Source of the DNA: Thunnus maccoyii
Taxonomy: Eukaryota > Chordata > Actinopteri > Scombriformes > Scombridae
NCBI RefSeq assembly: GCF_910596095.1
Contig: NC_056548.1
Span: 17,260,651 to 17,324,650, forward strand
Direction of reading: 5' to 3'
DNA: 64,000 nt
Made by a program: the position numbers and the translations under genes. Of this stretch, positions 1 to 14,246 are shown one piece after another. The stretch's first letter is position 1; each line of letters opens with the position of its first letter. The notes under the pieces were generated by a model. The model made no database searches, was not told the origin of the DNA, and saw nothing but the letters and a program-made list of their open reading frames with translations.

Positions 1-959
1 ATTTCCTCTCTTGTTCATTTCAGCTAAGGGTGAAAAGGGGAGGTAGCTTTCTAAATGTAGTCACATAGCTGTGATAACCAGGCTCTCTCTCTCTCCCCCC
101 TCTGACCAGCCGTCACCTTTAAATCTGTCTTTTCATATTCTACTCAAAGCATCTTGTCCATAGAATAGGCGCCTGCCAAACCGGATCTCTGGACAAACAA
201 GAGCAGCGGAGAAAGAGAGAGATGGGAGACATGGAGAAAATTGAGCAAATTATTTAACCACTGGTGAGGAATAAAAATGCCTCTCTTTTTACCTCTGCCT
301 CTGTCTCCTACTTTTCCATGTTGCTACTAGTAGCAAATGAATAAAAACATAATTAGATGGAAGCTTAATGGTATAAATGTCGTATTATAAAGGCTCTTAT
401 GACACACTTTTAGTTAAAACTTTTGTTTTAGTTCATGTTCGAATTAAATGTTAAACCATATTTCAATTTATTTTGCCTCCCAACATACCTTCTCAACATT
501 TATAGGCAAAAAATTGTAAAGCATCCATCACACCTGACAGCATTAACGGTATTTGTAAAAGACTACTGATGCGTGTTTAACAGGTTGTCTTGATGCTTCA
601 AGTTTCTATAGAGTGTGAGTGACAAATCCAGACAGCAATGTGAGCAAAGAGTATAGCCAGTCTACCTGGGTGGTTGTCCAGTGACGGGCTGTGGGAGAAC
701 ACCGGCAGGCTTGACCGACAGGCCTGCGATGGGTGACGACAGCCCGGTTCCTCATCCATGAAGAGCTTGAGGCCCAGCGGCACCTCAAACTACATCTGCC
801 ACCGCTCCAGAAAAGGGAAATATTCAAATGGTAATCGGAAGGCCATGAATCATAAGCCCAAGGTAAGCTATGTAATGCTGGTAAGATAGTGACTAGTGCT
901 TTATTGGTGGAGAGGGAAATCCCTTTTGCCATTCAGGGGAAGAATTGCAACAGTAATAC

Positions 960-1100
960 CATTAACTTGCACCCTGGATCGCCAAATGCCATTTAATTGC
1001 CAATAGAGGCCTATTGTTTGGAGTGGGTGAATTTAGGCTTTGGCGCGGCGGTGCTGATATTTGTGAGGGTGAGAGGAAGGGTTTATGTTGCCGGGGGGTT
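960..1100. promoter_or_regulatory. Candidate conserved non-coding element
   Basis: Unique, mixed-composition block with ATTTAATTGCCAATAGAGGC and a SOX-type CTATTGTTTG (1011-1020). Called only from its composition, motifs and location in a presumed developmental-gene desert. Confidence 0.2.
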
Positions 1101-2454
1101 GCAGGGTGTCATAGTGTAAGATGTCTGAAGAATGATGGCCCCTTACACATGCACAATCACACACAAGCAACCGACGCCTAACTAAAGCTCCGCAGTAACT
1201 AGCTTAACTAAAGTCTTTAGGGAAAGTAAATTCGGACAAACTCCTCTCTCCTTAATACCTGATTTGTTCAACAACATGATTTGGGGCGCGTCTATTCAAG
1301 GCCCTTTTGGGCCAAGCCGAGGTCTTAAGGCTCAAGGCTTGTACCTCGCGGTTATTGTGGGCTGTTTAGGGTTTGTCTCAAATCTCCTTGTGCGGGTGTG
1401 TGGACGCTCCTAATGCTGGCTAATGGGCTTCGGCAGAGTAACAGTCTCCCAGCTCCCATTGAGGACCCCATGGAAAGCAGCATAAGCTCTGTCGAATAAA
1501 GGCTCTAGCCAGACCTTTCTTTTTGAGTTTTTTATTATTGGGAAGAGGCCACCCTCCATCACCCCCATTTTCACCCCAAATCTGCTGTCCATTTTCCTTG
1601 GATCTTCTGTCCCCGCCGACCTCCCTCCAACCTGACCAACACCAGCACCCCTTTTCTGGACTATGAGCCCAAACCCATCAGTATTGTCATTACACCCCTC
1701 CTCCCCTTGAAACCTGCCACAGTCCAAGACATTGGCCTCCACCCCCAGCCTTGTCTAATACCGCTGATGCTGACCCTGACAGCCATGTCCCGGGGAGGGC
1801 TAAATTGAATGTGAAATGCATGGTGGGTTCTCGCAGACTCCATTGTGCAGAGGGGGAGTCTGGGAGGCGAGCAGCGTCACTGCTCCTCAGTGCTGATCGA
1901 GTTTGACAGCACAACGGGAGGAGGCAAGAAAAACGTTCTCTTGCTCTCATTCAAAACTGAAAGAGGGCCTTTTTCAGTCCCCCCAACTAGCTCTGCCTTC
2001 CCTCCTTACCCTCCATCCTCTCACCCCTCTATTTATTTTCATGCTTTAATGAAACAGGCCGCGGCTTTCCCTGGACCACTAGCTCCCCTCACGATGTGTC
2101 ATTGATCTTTTGGAATGACAACAGTGGAGTTACAATTCAAGATCCTATGATCATGTCACTGCAATCAACTGTTTTTCAACTTCAATCCATGGGCAAACCC
2201 CACCCACCTCCACTATAGGCAGTGAACTCTTTAATTTTATTGGGTTTAACCCTTTTTTATATGTCTCAACCCATACAATATCACCAGCTTTTTTTTGTCA
2301 TATGTGGTATATAGAGTTGGCATGTATATGCATACAAACCTGTACGCTTGTGTTTCCGTGTGCACTTGTGCATGCAGGTGTGTCTCACTCTCAGTACATT
2401 ATGGAAAGCACTATTCAGTCTGTTCCGCTTGGTGTCAGGCAGCACCTCTCCCCT

Positions 2455-2600
2455 GGATGCAGCAAACCCCTCATTTAATGCAAATGACTGTCATCTAGAA
2501 TCCAATGCATCTCTCATCGCTGCACATTGCCTAATCAATGTGAAGTGCTGTGTAAAAAAATACATTGCCTCCCTGTAATAGTTGTTTTTGACCGAGTCAA
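2455..2600. promoter_or_regulatory. Candidate conserved non-coding element
   Basis: Contains a perfect octamer-type ATGCAAAT (2478-2485) and CCTAATCAATG. No coding signal. Confidence 0.2.
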
Positions 2601-3500
2601 GTGCAGCTCCTAGAATTAATCCCAACCTGAGATTCAATTATGGGTGCCTGGCTAAGCAGAAGAGGGATAGCACTGCGTGCAGGGGTGAGGGGACTGTGAT
2701 CGTGGAGGAGCTTGTCTCTGGGTTTGTATATCTGTGTGAAGTGTATGTATGCGTGAACATTCTTGGTCTCGGACCTGTGGGTGAGTTATATATGAGGGCT
2801 TATAATATGGTGTTGGTCTTGGCCTTCACAGTCTTGAGTCAGGGGCAAAAGGCCCTCTGATCTCTTCTTCCAGGAGTCTTGGCATCATTCAAAGGCAGCC
2901 CACGTCAGTCTCCCTGGCCATGCTCTGGGTAGCAAAGGGAGATTGGAAAATTGGCTGGTGGAAATTCAGAGTTGTGAAACCTCATTGTCACCTTTTTCTA
3001 ATGAGTTCCCTGATCATCAAATGTGTTCTCAGTTCTGACATTGCCTGAGAAGGAGGTGGAGGAGGCACAGACTTAGGGCCTGGTTGTGGAAGGCAAATGG
3101 GAGCTACACTCTGACTTCATCAATGCATGAAAGTCAGGCTTCCGGAAATTCATTTCTGCCGCCTGTGCTAGATAAGCATGTTTCAGGTCAGTGTTTGTGC
3201 AGTGTGTTTTTGAGGAGATGCGGTGTTCATTATAAGGTGTTAGAGTGGCTCTTGTAATTTTCATTCACATTTACATACTGTTGTTTTGGGATCCATCAAC
3301 ACCTCAATTGTGTATAACGACCAATTTGAAGATATTAGATTAGCCCACCCAGCATGCGCCTCCTCACAGTAGACAGGTGGGAATTTAATTCAGGAGCACG
3401 ATTTGATTTTTTTTTAATCTTAGCATTAACAAAATATCTGATGGCAGCAGATGTGTACGTCTGAGTGTACATAAAAACATGCATGGACTTACTTTCCCAT

Positions 3501-3519
3501 CACACACACACACACACAC
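3501..3519. repeat. (CA)n microsatellite
   Basis: About 9 CA units followed by CGTGTGTAG. Confidence 0.9.
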
Positions 3520-3839
3520 GTGTGTAGTACATATGGCATTTACTATACACTAAAAGTTGATCTACCATCCAGCCCAAGGACATTGCTGCTGTCTCCCATC
3601 CTCCCCCTCCTCTACCCTTCCCGACAGTGGGCCAATGACAACATAAACACAGAAAAGGCAATTTAGCTCCCTCTTTTAGAACTACTTTGAAAATAAAGGA
3701 ATTTTAATTATGGACACAATGAAAAAGAAAAAAGGACTAAAAAGGGAGAAAACATTCACGCACAGTAAACAAAGCTGAAACAATTATCTTCTGGTGACCA
3801 GTCGGTGTTTTTAGAACAGTCATTTTAATCTTTTATTTA

Positions 3840-3995
3840 CTGCAAAGAGAGAGAGGGGGAACGAGAGAGCAAGAGACAGAAAGGAGAGAAGAGGGTAAGA
3901 GAGAGAGAGAGAGAGAGAGAGGAGGGGGGGGGTTGGAAGAGCGATAGGAGAGAGAGGGGGAGGGGGTGAGAGAGGCTAGGGTGAAAGAGAGAAAG
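3840..3995. repeat. Purine (GA-rich) tract
   Basis: About 150 bases that are almost all A or G on the plus strand, including a (GA)n core at 3899-3922 and a G9 run. Confidence 0.85.
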
Positions 3996-6068
3996 ATAAT
4001 ATGCATATATTTAAAATATCCCCGCCCTCACAATCAAAAGATGCATTTTTTTTTTTATTAGAGAAACAATTTTGCCACACACCCGGGTGGAGGATGGGGG
4101 TAGTTTGTCATTTGTTGTTGGAAATTGCTCGCCGTCAACCCCCAAAGACAACATTGCATATTTCCATTCATCAGTGAAAGAGAACGGAGTGACATTGTGA
4201 GTTTCCTCTGGTGGGATAAACCCAACCAACAACAACAACAACAACACAATACAATATGACGATGGCAGAGTGATTTTAGACCCATGCATAATTGAACCTA
4301 GAAGTAGCCTTTTGTTGACATGTGGCGGAGTCACAGCGGTAGGCGGGTTATAATAGTCAGGTGATTGACATTCAGATGATTCGTGTGATGACCTGCCATT
4401 CACAATACTTGGTCAATTTCAGATGAGAAACACCTTCACTGCCCCTGTGCAGAGAATTACAATCCTGCACTACTGAGTGAAATGATGAGGAAAAAATCAA
4501 GGCCTGTTCAGTGTCTTGGACATGGTGACTATTGCCTGGGCCTTGTAATTGGCAAAGGAGCTGTGCTGTGGGACGCCAGTGTAAGTGAAATATAATTAAA
4601 CTATCACATCTATTCCAAATGAGCCATTGACACCTTGCCTTTGAAGCTGTGCTGCTGCGTGGATGTAGATGCGTATCAGCTGTGTCTGGCCCCTGGGTGC
4701 CTCAGATATAAACATTCATTCCACCGGATGCTGTTATCCTCTATTGAGTGACACTGATGCGTTATGTGGAATTGGCCAAGATAGCAAGGCAAAAGCTACA
4801 AATCTCCATTTGCAATGAGGAGAAAATTCCATAGGATTAATTTTCTGTATAAGACCCCTGCCCAGGCCCCCAACCCCCGCCCCGTCCACAACTTCAGCTG
4901 TGCAGCCCGGTGTTAAAAGACCCAGAGGAATACTGTCTTTGTCATCCTGCCGTTTGGGGCCGAAGAATAAGAGAAGTTTTAATCCCCATTGTCCACGAGT
5001 CTGGGGGGGGTCGGCGGCTGTAAGATGATCCAACCGGCCACACTAATCCCTCCATACCACTTTCGCCTTCACATCAAAAACACCCCCACCCTCCCACAAA
5101 GCAGCGGTCTTGTGCGTTGGACCCCAATGTGCAAATTCTAAAGAGGAAAATGGAGCAAAGAAAAAGTTGCAACAACAGAGCAGAATAGACTTAAAGACAG
5201 TTGCACAGAAGATAGGGCGAGCTCTGGGGTGAGGGTGGGGGCATGGTAGACTCCTTCGCTGCGAGAACACACGCTCCCTCTGCTGCCACTCTCCCCCTCA
5301 GGTCGGGCCCTGATGCTGCTGCAGTTGCTCTTTTATAGGTCTCCCTGGCAACCGAAATATTTCCCGAATCCTCCATATTTTCCATTTTCTAGAAAGACTG
5401 CAAGCCAGAGGGAAGGGGACAGGTGCCACTCAGCCGAATGCACATGGGCTTACCGTTGTACACAAATACCGACTGTGATACACCATATTGTTTTTTTCTA
5501 AATCCTGCTGGATTAGCCAGTAAAACAAAAAAGCAGCCAAATGTGAACAACTCAAAAAAAAAGTGGGGATTGTAGCTTCCAAGGACTCTTTTCGCTGGTG
5601 GATCAAAAGTGATTTTTCAGAAATGATCAAGAAAATGTGGATCTCACTCCAGGGTCCTTAAACCAGATTCACCCATTTGTATATTTCCACATGGGACAAA
5701 GTGGATGTATGGCTTTGTAATCAGGCTGTAGTTATTCATTCATTTGTAGTTTTGTCCAAATTTGATGTCTTTTGAGCCATTTCTAGAAACTATATTTCAT
5801 CAGAAATCCTCACAAAGGAACTTGAAAGATGTATTGCATAGGCATCTGATAAGAGTTACCAGGAAGATTATGATGATGATGATGATGAGGAGGAGACTTG
5901 AATATGAAATGAGACATCTTGATGAAGCTGTGTTCCCTCTCTTATTATGGTTGGAGCCACCAAGGCAAGAGGAGCGAGAAAGTAGATGAGAGATGAGGGC
6001 CTAAGCTCAAGGCCACTGAAGTCATCGAGACGATCCGCTGTGTGGCCTCTGGGGGCACACGCACACAT

Positions 6069-6097
6069 CACACACACACACACACACACACACACAC
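6069..6097. repeat. (CA)n microsatellite
   Basis: About 14 CA units. Confidence 0.9.
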
Positions 6098-8670
6098 CGG
6101 AGCTGCTCTGATGAAGTTCACTGTAATAGAGAGTGTGTGAGGAGTCAGGATGGGGGCAGGGAGAGAAGACACAGGGGGGTGGTGTGTGTGTGTCTGTGTG
6201 AGGGAGCCAGGAGACAGCCGTTTAAAATTCTGTTTCCTGCAAGTGAGGAGGCTAATCCTGCCCCCATAATTCCCTGCAGCCAAAGCACCCCTCCTTCCTC
6301 AACATCACCACTCCCTTTTTCTCTATCTCGCTCTCCCTCTATCTCGCTCATTCTCTCTCTCTCTTAGTGCACACTCCATGAGTGACAGCACAATGCCCAG
6401 GCCCTCGCACGCTTATCTAACTGTAGCAGATGGTCGACTTGGATCAATGCACACACGCCACGATCAATGGCTGCGATAAAGAGCGGCGGGGATGGTACCC
6501 TCTCCCTAGCTCCCTCTCTCCTTCTATCTGCCTCCCCTCATGCCCAGCCCGCTGCCCCCTGCCCAATTGTTTCTCTCCGACACTCGTTCATCTGCATCTG
6601 CACTGGCACCTACCCGGCGGCAGGCCCTCTGCTGGTGCTGGGGTCCCGCTGATGGCAGGGGTGCCCGATGTGTTGTCTGCTGCATCCATCCGCCTCCCTC
6701 GACCTGCTCCCTGGGAGAACTCTGAGCCCTCTTTCTATCAGGCTTATCATGAGATCACTGCTTCATCTCCCCCTCGCCCACCCTCCTCAACTTATCTCAC
6801 TCTCTCTTTCTCTCCTACACTGGCTCTGGCTGTATCTCACATGTTAATCTCCCACGGCTGTACTCATTCTCTTCAGCCATACAGGGAGCTTTCTGCTTCT
6901 GACCTTCTATGCTCTCCTTGAATGCACCGTTTACCATGTAGTTGCCATCCTCAGATGACGCAACCTCAAGTCCATCTCTTCATTCCCCCTGTGGGATGGC
7001 TGTACAGAATATTTCCACTGATACATCCATAATTCTTCCAGTTTTGTTTCATCCCATGTCACCATGTTCAGAGCTGGTTCTAATGGGACACTGAATGAAG
7101 TGAATCAAAGTGGGTCAAAGACAGAACTGTGAGGAGTAAGTGGAGCAGAAGTCTGACTGAGCGAATCCCCATCAGGAACTATGGGTAGAAGTGGGCCAGG
7201 GTGCACGCTGCTAAACAAATTTAAACACCATAAGCAAAGATCGTATTCTGAAACACACAGGAGGATCAGATTCTCCAACAAGAGTCAAAACACCAGTGAC
7301 AACCAAAAACCAGCAATACTTTATAAAACAGCCTGCGATTCACTGTGTAATTTCGTTGTAAGAATCAAGTAAACAAGGAAAACAAGACTATGGGGATCAA
7401 GGGAATAGCAATTGGGCATTTTAGAGGAAAGTAATTTCGTAAAGATTTGAAACAAAACTGAAGTTTTAGGAAAAATAATGATAACAACACTGATATTCTG
7501 CAGAACCTAAAGTTACTATGGTATAATGTATTTCACTATTACGATATGCTACCAAAACTGCAGCGATACAGTAAGATAACAAAAGGTGCTTTGAGAAAAC
7601 CTTTCGAAACTCAGATGTCTCTCTTTCCAGAAATAATGCCCCAATTACTCTGGATTATCCACAGAATATTCCTTAGGTAGAAAATAGCTCCACTGAAAAC
7701 TGTTCACAGTGAGTTATCTATTAGTTTAGGTTTTTAAAGTAAAATTGGTATGCAGTGACGGGCATGAAAGACTGAAGTAAATTATTATAAAAGCACTGAA
7801 GAGATGGCTGCCATAGAAAGGAATACTGTACTAAAAAGACTGTAACTTTGGAAGGTATCCACTTATAGTTTGGGCAGCTGCAGCCTCATTTAAACCTCAG
7901 ATAAATTTAGGAATACATTTTTGCACAAAGCAAGGACTTTGGATTTTGTCCCACATGACTTACATTGAAACACTTTAGGAAGGGATCTTTTAATGGTCAG
8001 TATTAGCAGGAGGAATGATTACACCAAGCAAAACCAACTTTCATTGTGACTATTGTTTTAAGACAGCCTTGAAAAATTGTAAACCTATTCTTTAAGGTGT
8101 ATGTTTTTGCAATATGTAATGATCAAGGTATGTCTCTGGCACTAACAGGTGATAAATCAAATACATATTTTCTCATTTATGGACACAACAGAGTGACATA
8201 CACATATTATTACATTACACAAAGCTATTACATGACACCTATAGGGCCAATGCCTTCACACAAACCAAAACATTGCGGCCATGTGACTTGTCAGCTGCAT
8301 AAACTTTGCCCAAGAGTAAGCTCTCCCTTTCCTTTTCCCTTAAGGAATTTGTAATTTGCCGTTGGTGATGTAATGCGGTTCATAATAAGCCCATTAAAGC
8401 CTTTCTCTGTGCTGATGGAAAACGCAGTGGCAATATGGACACCTCTGCTATTTATACCTCTCAAATCCTCATGCATATTCACACAGTGCAGAGACGGGGA
8501 AAGAGCAGGCAGACACCCTGACAAATAAGTGCCTGGATCTCATTTCTTTTGGAGCCTAAGCTATTTCAGCACACTGGGGCCTCCTCCCCTCCTCACACTA
8601 TGGCCGCAGTCTCATCCATTCTCTAGGTCTGGCTGCTTTCATTTGCTCTCGGTCAACATGAGCAAGCAAT

Positions 8671-8694
8671 GTGTGTGTGTGTGTGTGTGTGTGT
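8671..8694. repeat. (GT)n microsatellite
   Basis: Twelve GT units. Confidence 0.9.
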
Positions 8695-9371
8695 GAGTGA
8701 AAGAAGGACAGGAAAAAAGAGAGAGAAGGAAGGTAATCATGAAGCTTGGCTGAAGAGGCTAATCTGTTTTGGTTGAGGCACCACTGCCCCAAGTTCTGTT
8801 ACTCTTTAAATCGTTTTCCATCTTTAAAGCACACCAACCTATAGGCGTCCTCAAGCAACTGTATCCTTCTTTAGTCACACTAAACATCACTGACAATTAT
8901 ATAAAGCTGTTGCCCTGTACCAGGCATTCTTTATGCTGTCCATTTTACTCTTTAGATACTTTCAGCATAACACAGTTATACAGAGCTAATAATCACAGTG
9001 GTAATTTGTTAATATTCCTGTGGGAGTAGAAGTATTGTGTATATGTTTCTGAGTAGAGAGTTTCTGGTGATGCCCTAGGTAACGGCATCTCACTTCTCTC
9101 TGTAGTTCTGTAATGTTGGTAAATTATTCCTGAGGGGATTTGAAGAAGTAAAAGTGACACATCGTGAAATGGCCATAGCCTGGACTTTCCAAAGAAAGCA
9201 AAGTTTCCTGTAGCCTACATGTATTTTGTGCCAATAATTTAGCATGTGATGATTGAAGAGTTGTTTGTTCACTCAGAAATTAGACCTTTCTTGAGAGAAT
9301 TTACAAAACTACCCAGAGGTATTGAATTGATATTGAAGGCTAAAACTACGTTTGTATGGTATTGAAGGAAT

Positions 9372-9690
9372 AGGTTGGAATTTTGGGAAATATGCTTTCT
9401 TTGCTTTCTTGCCAAGAGTTAGATGAGAAGACTGATACCACTCTCATGTCTGTACGTTAAACATGAAGCCACCTCCAGCAGCCACTTAGCTTAGCTTAGC
9501 ACAATGACTGAAAACAGGGGGAAACAGTTAGCTTGGCTCCATCAAAAGGTAACAAAACCTGCCTACCAGAACCTCTGAAGCTCATTAATTAACATCTAGT
9601 TCATATGTATCGTATAGACATGAGAGTGGTATTGATCTTGTCATCTAACACTAAACAACACACAACAAATAAGCATATTTCCCAAAATGA
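9372..9690. mobile_element. Palindromic MITE
   Basis: Perfect 18-bp inverted termini: ATTTTGGGAAATATGCTT at 9380-9397 and its reverse complement at 9671-9688. The similarity extends inward (GATACCACTCTCATGTC against GACATGAGAGTGGTATTGAT). The centre has the TTAGCTTAGCTTAGCA and GGTAACAAAACCTGCCTACC segments typical of a widespread fish repeat. Confidence 0.75.
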
Positions 9691-11499
9691 GTGGAGAAAC
9701 ATAATGAAAGCAGACCACGTTCAACATTCAAATAAGGGAATATCTTTTGGAAGAATGGTGTTCCAGTCGAGTTTCAGAGACTTGGAATATCTTTGCCAAA
9801 GTGCACTGAAGCAGTTGGCGGCTAGTGGTGGTGGCCAACACCTCACGGAGACACATTTTGTTGTTTTTTTCCTCTTTAATTTGTCACCTATCCATATGTG
9901 TCACTATTGTGAGGTGCTCCAGAGGGCAACCTTACAGCTCCCATGTCTGGCTGCTGCTGGACAGATAGTCTGGCTGACCACACTCAGCTATTGTCACATG
10001 AGCTGTGGTCTGAGGAGGCCGGTGCTCCCCCCCTGTCCCTCTCTGTCCCCCTCTTCACACCCCTTAATCCTGCTTAATTTGAGTGCAAAGAAATTCACAT
10101 GTGCCAGTAAGAACATTTACAGAGTACACTGCCTCCATTTTCCTCCCTAAAATAAAACAGAGCTTAAGCACTAAGCTTTATTGATCTTACAACTTGATAG
10201 TGTGATTAAGGGGGAAGATAGTGCCTCTAAAAAAGTGCACACTTTTAGATTACAGGCTACGCTACCCTGCTTTTAATTGGGAATTCATTAGCATGGCTGC
10301 AGAACCTTGGCAGGGAAGTCTTCCTGTATTTCAGCATGGACATCTCTGTGTTTAGATGATGCCTGTGTGTGAATGTGTGTATGCAGTATTTCACTTGTAG
10401 GAAAGAAGAGGAGAAAGGTAAAGAATTGCGTGCCACTTTGTTTACCCTAAAAACAGTCTGAAGCTTCTTAAAAGGATCATCTGTAGAGGTAGCGCTAACT
10501 TTGGCTGCCATCACAGCCACTTACCAACCAACGGAGAGCGAAAGAAAAACAGAGAGAGAGGAGGGAGAGAGGGAGCCATGGGCCAGAGAGATGCAGATTT
10601 GTCCCAATGGAGATTTGAACACCTCCGTACTGTGGGTGGGCAGACACATGGGGAGACACAGAGCTAAGGGGCTGCATGGCCACCCGGTAGGAGAAACTCT
10701 ACACCCCGGCGATGGTAGGCATTAGTTCAGCACCAGCTCTCCTGCTCACACACACTGACAAACCCAAAGGCTGCAGAAGTAGCAGCTTTGATCACTGAAT
10801 CACTGGCAGTGACGACATGAACATATCAACCACTTCCATTTAGCCTACTTCCACTAAATCACAAAAACTAAAATTCATTTTTTTCCCTCCCGTCTCAACA
10901 TCAAAGCAGTTTAACCAGCACGAGGCAGTTTCATCCAGCAATCTTCGTTACAAAGAGCGGAAATACCTTTCAGTGTCTATATTTAATTGTCATTTTGGAA
11001 CTAGAACTTCATATATTAGATGTACTGACAAATGAAACAAAAGCAAAACCCTCCGCAAGAAACTGAGCAAAAACTGTGCCATATTTTTCCTAAGATTTTG
11101 TACACATTAAGCCAAAAGGTAAGAAACATGAGACGAAAAATCCTCAGTTGACAATGGCACTATCTCATTGTTTGTGATACTGAATGTAATGTCTCAGATC
11201 TCATTGGCATCTTCCTCTGGCAGCTTCACTCGCTCTTCTTTTTGTATTTTCATTGTGGATTGCTGTTTACTGGCTTCAGCGTGTTATATCAGTGCCTCTC
11301 TTTCCTCAAAACACCTACTCATTTGAGGACTGATTCATTCTAGGCTAATTCATATTCCCAAGGGATTAGAGACATCTAATTTGGTGATATTTCTGTCATG
11401 CACACTTTGGATGTAGTATTCAAACAGTCTTCCCCTCCCCCTTTGCCACAAGCACAAAAACACAAAAAACAAATACACTGCAGCACATCATGTAGTTAT

Positions 11500-12131
11500 C
11501 TTGCTTGCCGTTTAGTTTAGCTTAGCTTAGCATAAAAACTGGAAGCAGGGGGCAACATGGAAAAAAACTTAGCCTGCCACTGTCCGAAGGTAACAAAACA
11601 CCCCTACCGGCAATTTAAGCTCACTAACGCTAATAGACATGTTACTTCAACACATCTGATCACATCTCTACCTGTAAGAGACATTAATGAATGTTCAAAT
11701 ACAGAATACTGAATTAACTTTGTGTATGTATATTTCATATCTTTAATTCATTGATATTCACCTTTAACTCTGATCTTTTCAGGTATTTTTCAATCAAATG
11801 ATTACTATCTAGGAATCTAATCTCTAAAGTTTGGTGCCTTGTCGAGATTTTTCAGTCCTGTTTCTCCCTCTTATCTGTATTCATTGGTTCACAAGTGCAC
11901 TCCAATATACAGCTGCACCCTGATTTCACTTTGGAAATACTTATCTCCATGTTGCTGAGACTGTTTTTCCCCCTGTCCCTGTTTTGAACCCTTATCTGCG
12001 TACCACAAGGTAGATGTCCAAAAAAAAAACATGAACTGAGATTCTTTCAAGCACATGAGAAGATACTTAACTTGGCAAGCAAGGAGAGTGGTATTGATCT
12101 TCTCATCTTACTCTCTGCAAGAAAGTGAATA
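11500..12131. mobile_element. Degraded second copy of the 9.4-kb MITE
   Basis: 11510-11640 repeats the centre of the 9372-9690 element (GTTTAGCTTAGCTTAGCAT, GGTAACAAAACACCCCTACC). 12088-12125 matches its right arm (GAGTGGTATTGATCTTCTCA). The left arm is poor, and about 430 bp of unrelated sequence separates the two parts. Confidence 0.5.
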
Positions 12132-12899
12132 ATTGTGGTTTCTGAAATGCTGAACTCTTCCACAATTACAAAAGAGACAAGAGTGTAATGTATCAGTGCA
12201 TATATTATATTTCTTTTTTTTACCTACCTCACTGTTTTTGTATTTTGATTTATGTCAGGTGGCTTCTGTAACACTTAAGGCACTCTGTTACATACAGTAC
12301 ATGAAACATGCTAGCATCCTGCTGGCAGAGCAGTGGGTGGTAAAAGGTTAACCCTCTGTTGTTTTATTTAGGGTGAATGCTCATGTATTCTCTCTTTTAT
12401 AACCTGGAGGTATTATCTGGGTTGTAGTTTACTGGACATTCACAATGTCACTTGTGGCCATAAAGGGGAGAAAAGAGTTTCCTTCTCCTCCTAATCTGTT
12501 GGCTAAGTAACTGTATATTATGCAGTAAGATGTTGCTGGGGTATGAGTACATTTTCTGGTTCAAACTCCACAGCCCTCAGGGTGTAAAACCTAAAACAAA
12601 CATTTGATGTATCAACAAATTCACTTTCTGTTCTGTCAATGGAGCACCTCCAGGCAAAATAACATCACAAATCAGAGTCATATTTCTCTCATTTGTTCTT
12701 TTGAGATAGAATTGTTTATCTTCACAAAATTCACAGCAAACTGTCCGCAGGCGCAGGAAGAATTTGAGTTTTCAGGTTTAATGCACACATCCTGCAGACA
12801 GTGACTTCTAGATTCCTGAAGCCACAAGTGTTGATGCAGTTTCTCCGCAGTGTGCCCTGGTTTTCATGAGGGTGGCGTGACAGTGATGGATAGCTGTAA

Positions 12900-13480
12900 G
12901 CTTGGTACCAATAAGAGCCTCCAAGTGGTCGATTTGGGGCCCAGGGCTCCAGTAGATGGGCCCTCCAGGAGACCCACTCTAAATTAAATCCTCAGAGGCT
13001 GCCAGGCTACTATGACGCTTTCCCTGTGCCCCACGCCCATTCTCGACCACTGCCTCCAGCCAGCCTCACTTTTGTTCCCTAAGAACAAGTTTTTCCTCCT
13101 TAATTAATTCAACAAAAAGTAATTAAACCTTTGCATTTTGCCGACATGCCTCGTCTGCCCCCACCCACACGAGACACAAAGAAAAGGTAGGATGGAGAGA
13201 GGGGGCGCAAGAAATTAAGAACACTCAGTGCCAAATGACCGTCGGAAGCAAAACAATATTAGCCCCCTGAGTTAGTGGCCAGGACTCATAATAAAGGAAT
13301 AACAAGACCAGGCATAGAGCTGAGATGAATGCTCTGCGGTGGTAGTGCAGGTTGTATTGTTCAGCGGGGAGGTAGAGGCTGCTGAGGTGGATGGCCCCAG
13401 CCACAGAGCCCGCTCTTAATTTGCTGAGTGATGTAAGTCCTCAGGGGTGCGTGTTGTTTGGCCCTGAGGGGTAATAATGT
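12900..13480. promoter_or_regulatory. Candidate conserved non-coding elements
   Basis: Unique block with CCTTAATTAATTC and AAGTAATTAAACC (homeodomain-type TAATTA cores, 13100-13130), then ACAATATTAGCCCCCTGAG and CTCATAATAAAGGAATAAC. It resembles conserved enhancers near developmental regulators; not verified. Confidence 0.25.
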
Positions 13481-14246
13481 ACTTGGCAGCTTCTCTTCAT
13501 CTCCCCTGCATTCAGCAATTTATGTGGAAGTTTAAAAATGTTTCCTCACTACTCATAAACTGCTCCCAAGACCTTGTAAAAAATATTTTTTCTTTTCATT
13601 TATTAAGAAAATCAAAAGAGCTGCTTTAGCATTGAGTGTTTCCAGTGGTTCAATCTTAGGTTTGAGACAGAATGGACATTTTTCAGCCTAAGAATATCCA
13701 TGAATCAAACTTTTAGAAAATATTTCCTACAGACACCAGAACTTAAGATCTTAAGTCTAGAGCATCAGCCTGTTTCAATTCATATATCGTTGAATCAAAA
13801 TACACACACATCATCATCATTATTAGTGTAGTCATTGGTGCTGTTGCAGCACCTCTGTTTGACACACAGTATGAACACATATTAATGAGACAAACCCTGA
13901 CAGCTTGTAAACACTGGAGATCATGTTGTTTCAATCCTCAACAACTGTCCAAAAGGTATTTTATTCATATATTCAATAATATTAGAATGAAAACATTTCA
14001 AAATTCAGTTTTGTATGCAATTGACTAGTATTCTTTCTAATTTGAAGATGTCAGTTAGACGTCAGTTTTTCACAGGATACTAATATATTGTAATTAATTG
14101 GATACAATAATTATGGCGGTACAACCCATACTACTACTAATATATATATTATATTAATATTAATATGAGAAGAAGCTCAAGAAAAAGTAGTAGAAGAGGG
14201 GGCACAAAACATTATGTCCTGAATAATTTCTGAAATGTTACAAGGT

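Larger units (their letters stand above)
1..14246. other. Intergenic, no conserved protein gene recognised
   Basis: Short open frames here are low-complexity or lack any recognisable family. The stretch contains microsatellites, purine-rich tracts (3848-4000), a palindromic MITE near 9.4-9.7 kb, and several unique blocks that may be regulatory. From gene order it is probably part of the otx2-exoc5 desert. Confidence 0.6.

Noticed and set aside
37..600. Possible RNA gene or tRNA in the left end
   Set aside because: No cloverleaf, A-box/B-box pair or stable hairpin that I could support by eye.
606..932. Open frame of about 108 codons, minus strand
   Set aside because: No family resemblance, ordinary intergenic composition, and several overlapping frames of similar length; probably chance.
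6430..6921. Open frame of 163 codons, plus strand
   Set aside because: Proline/serine-rich translation of a C-rich stretch; no domain, no splice context and no relation to neighbours.
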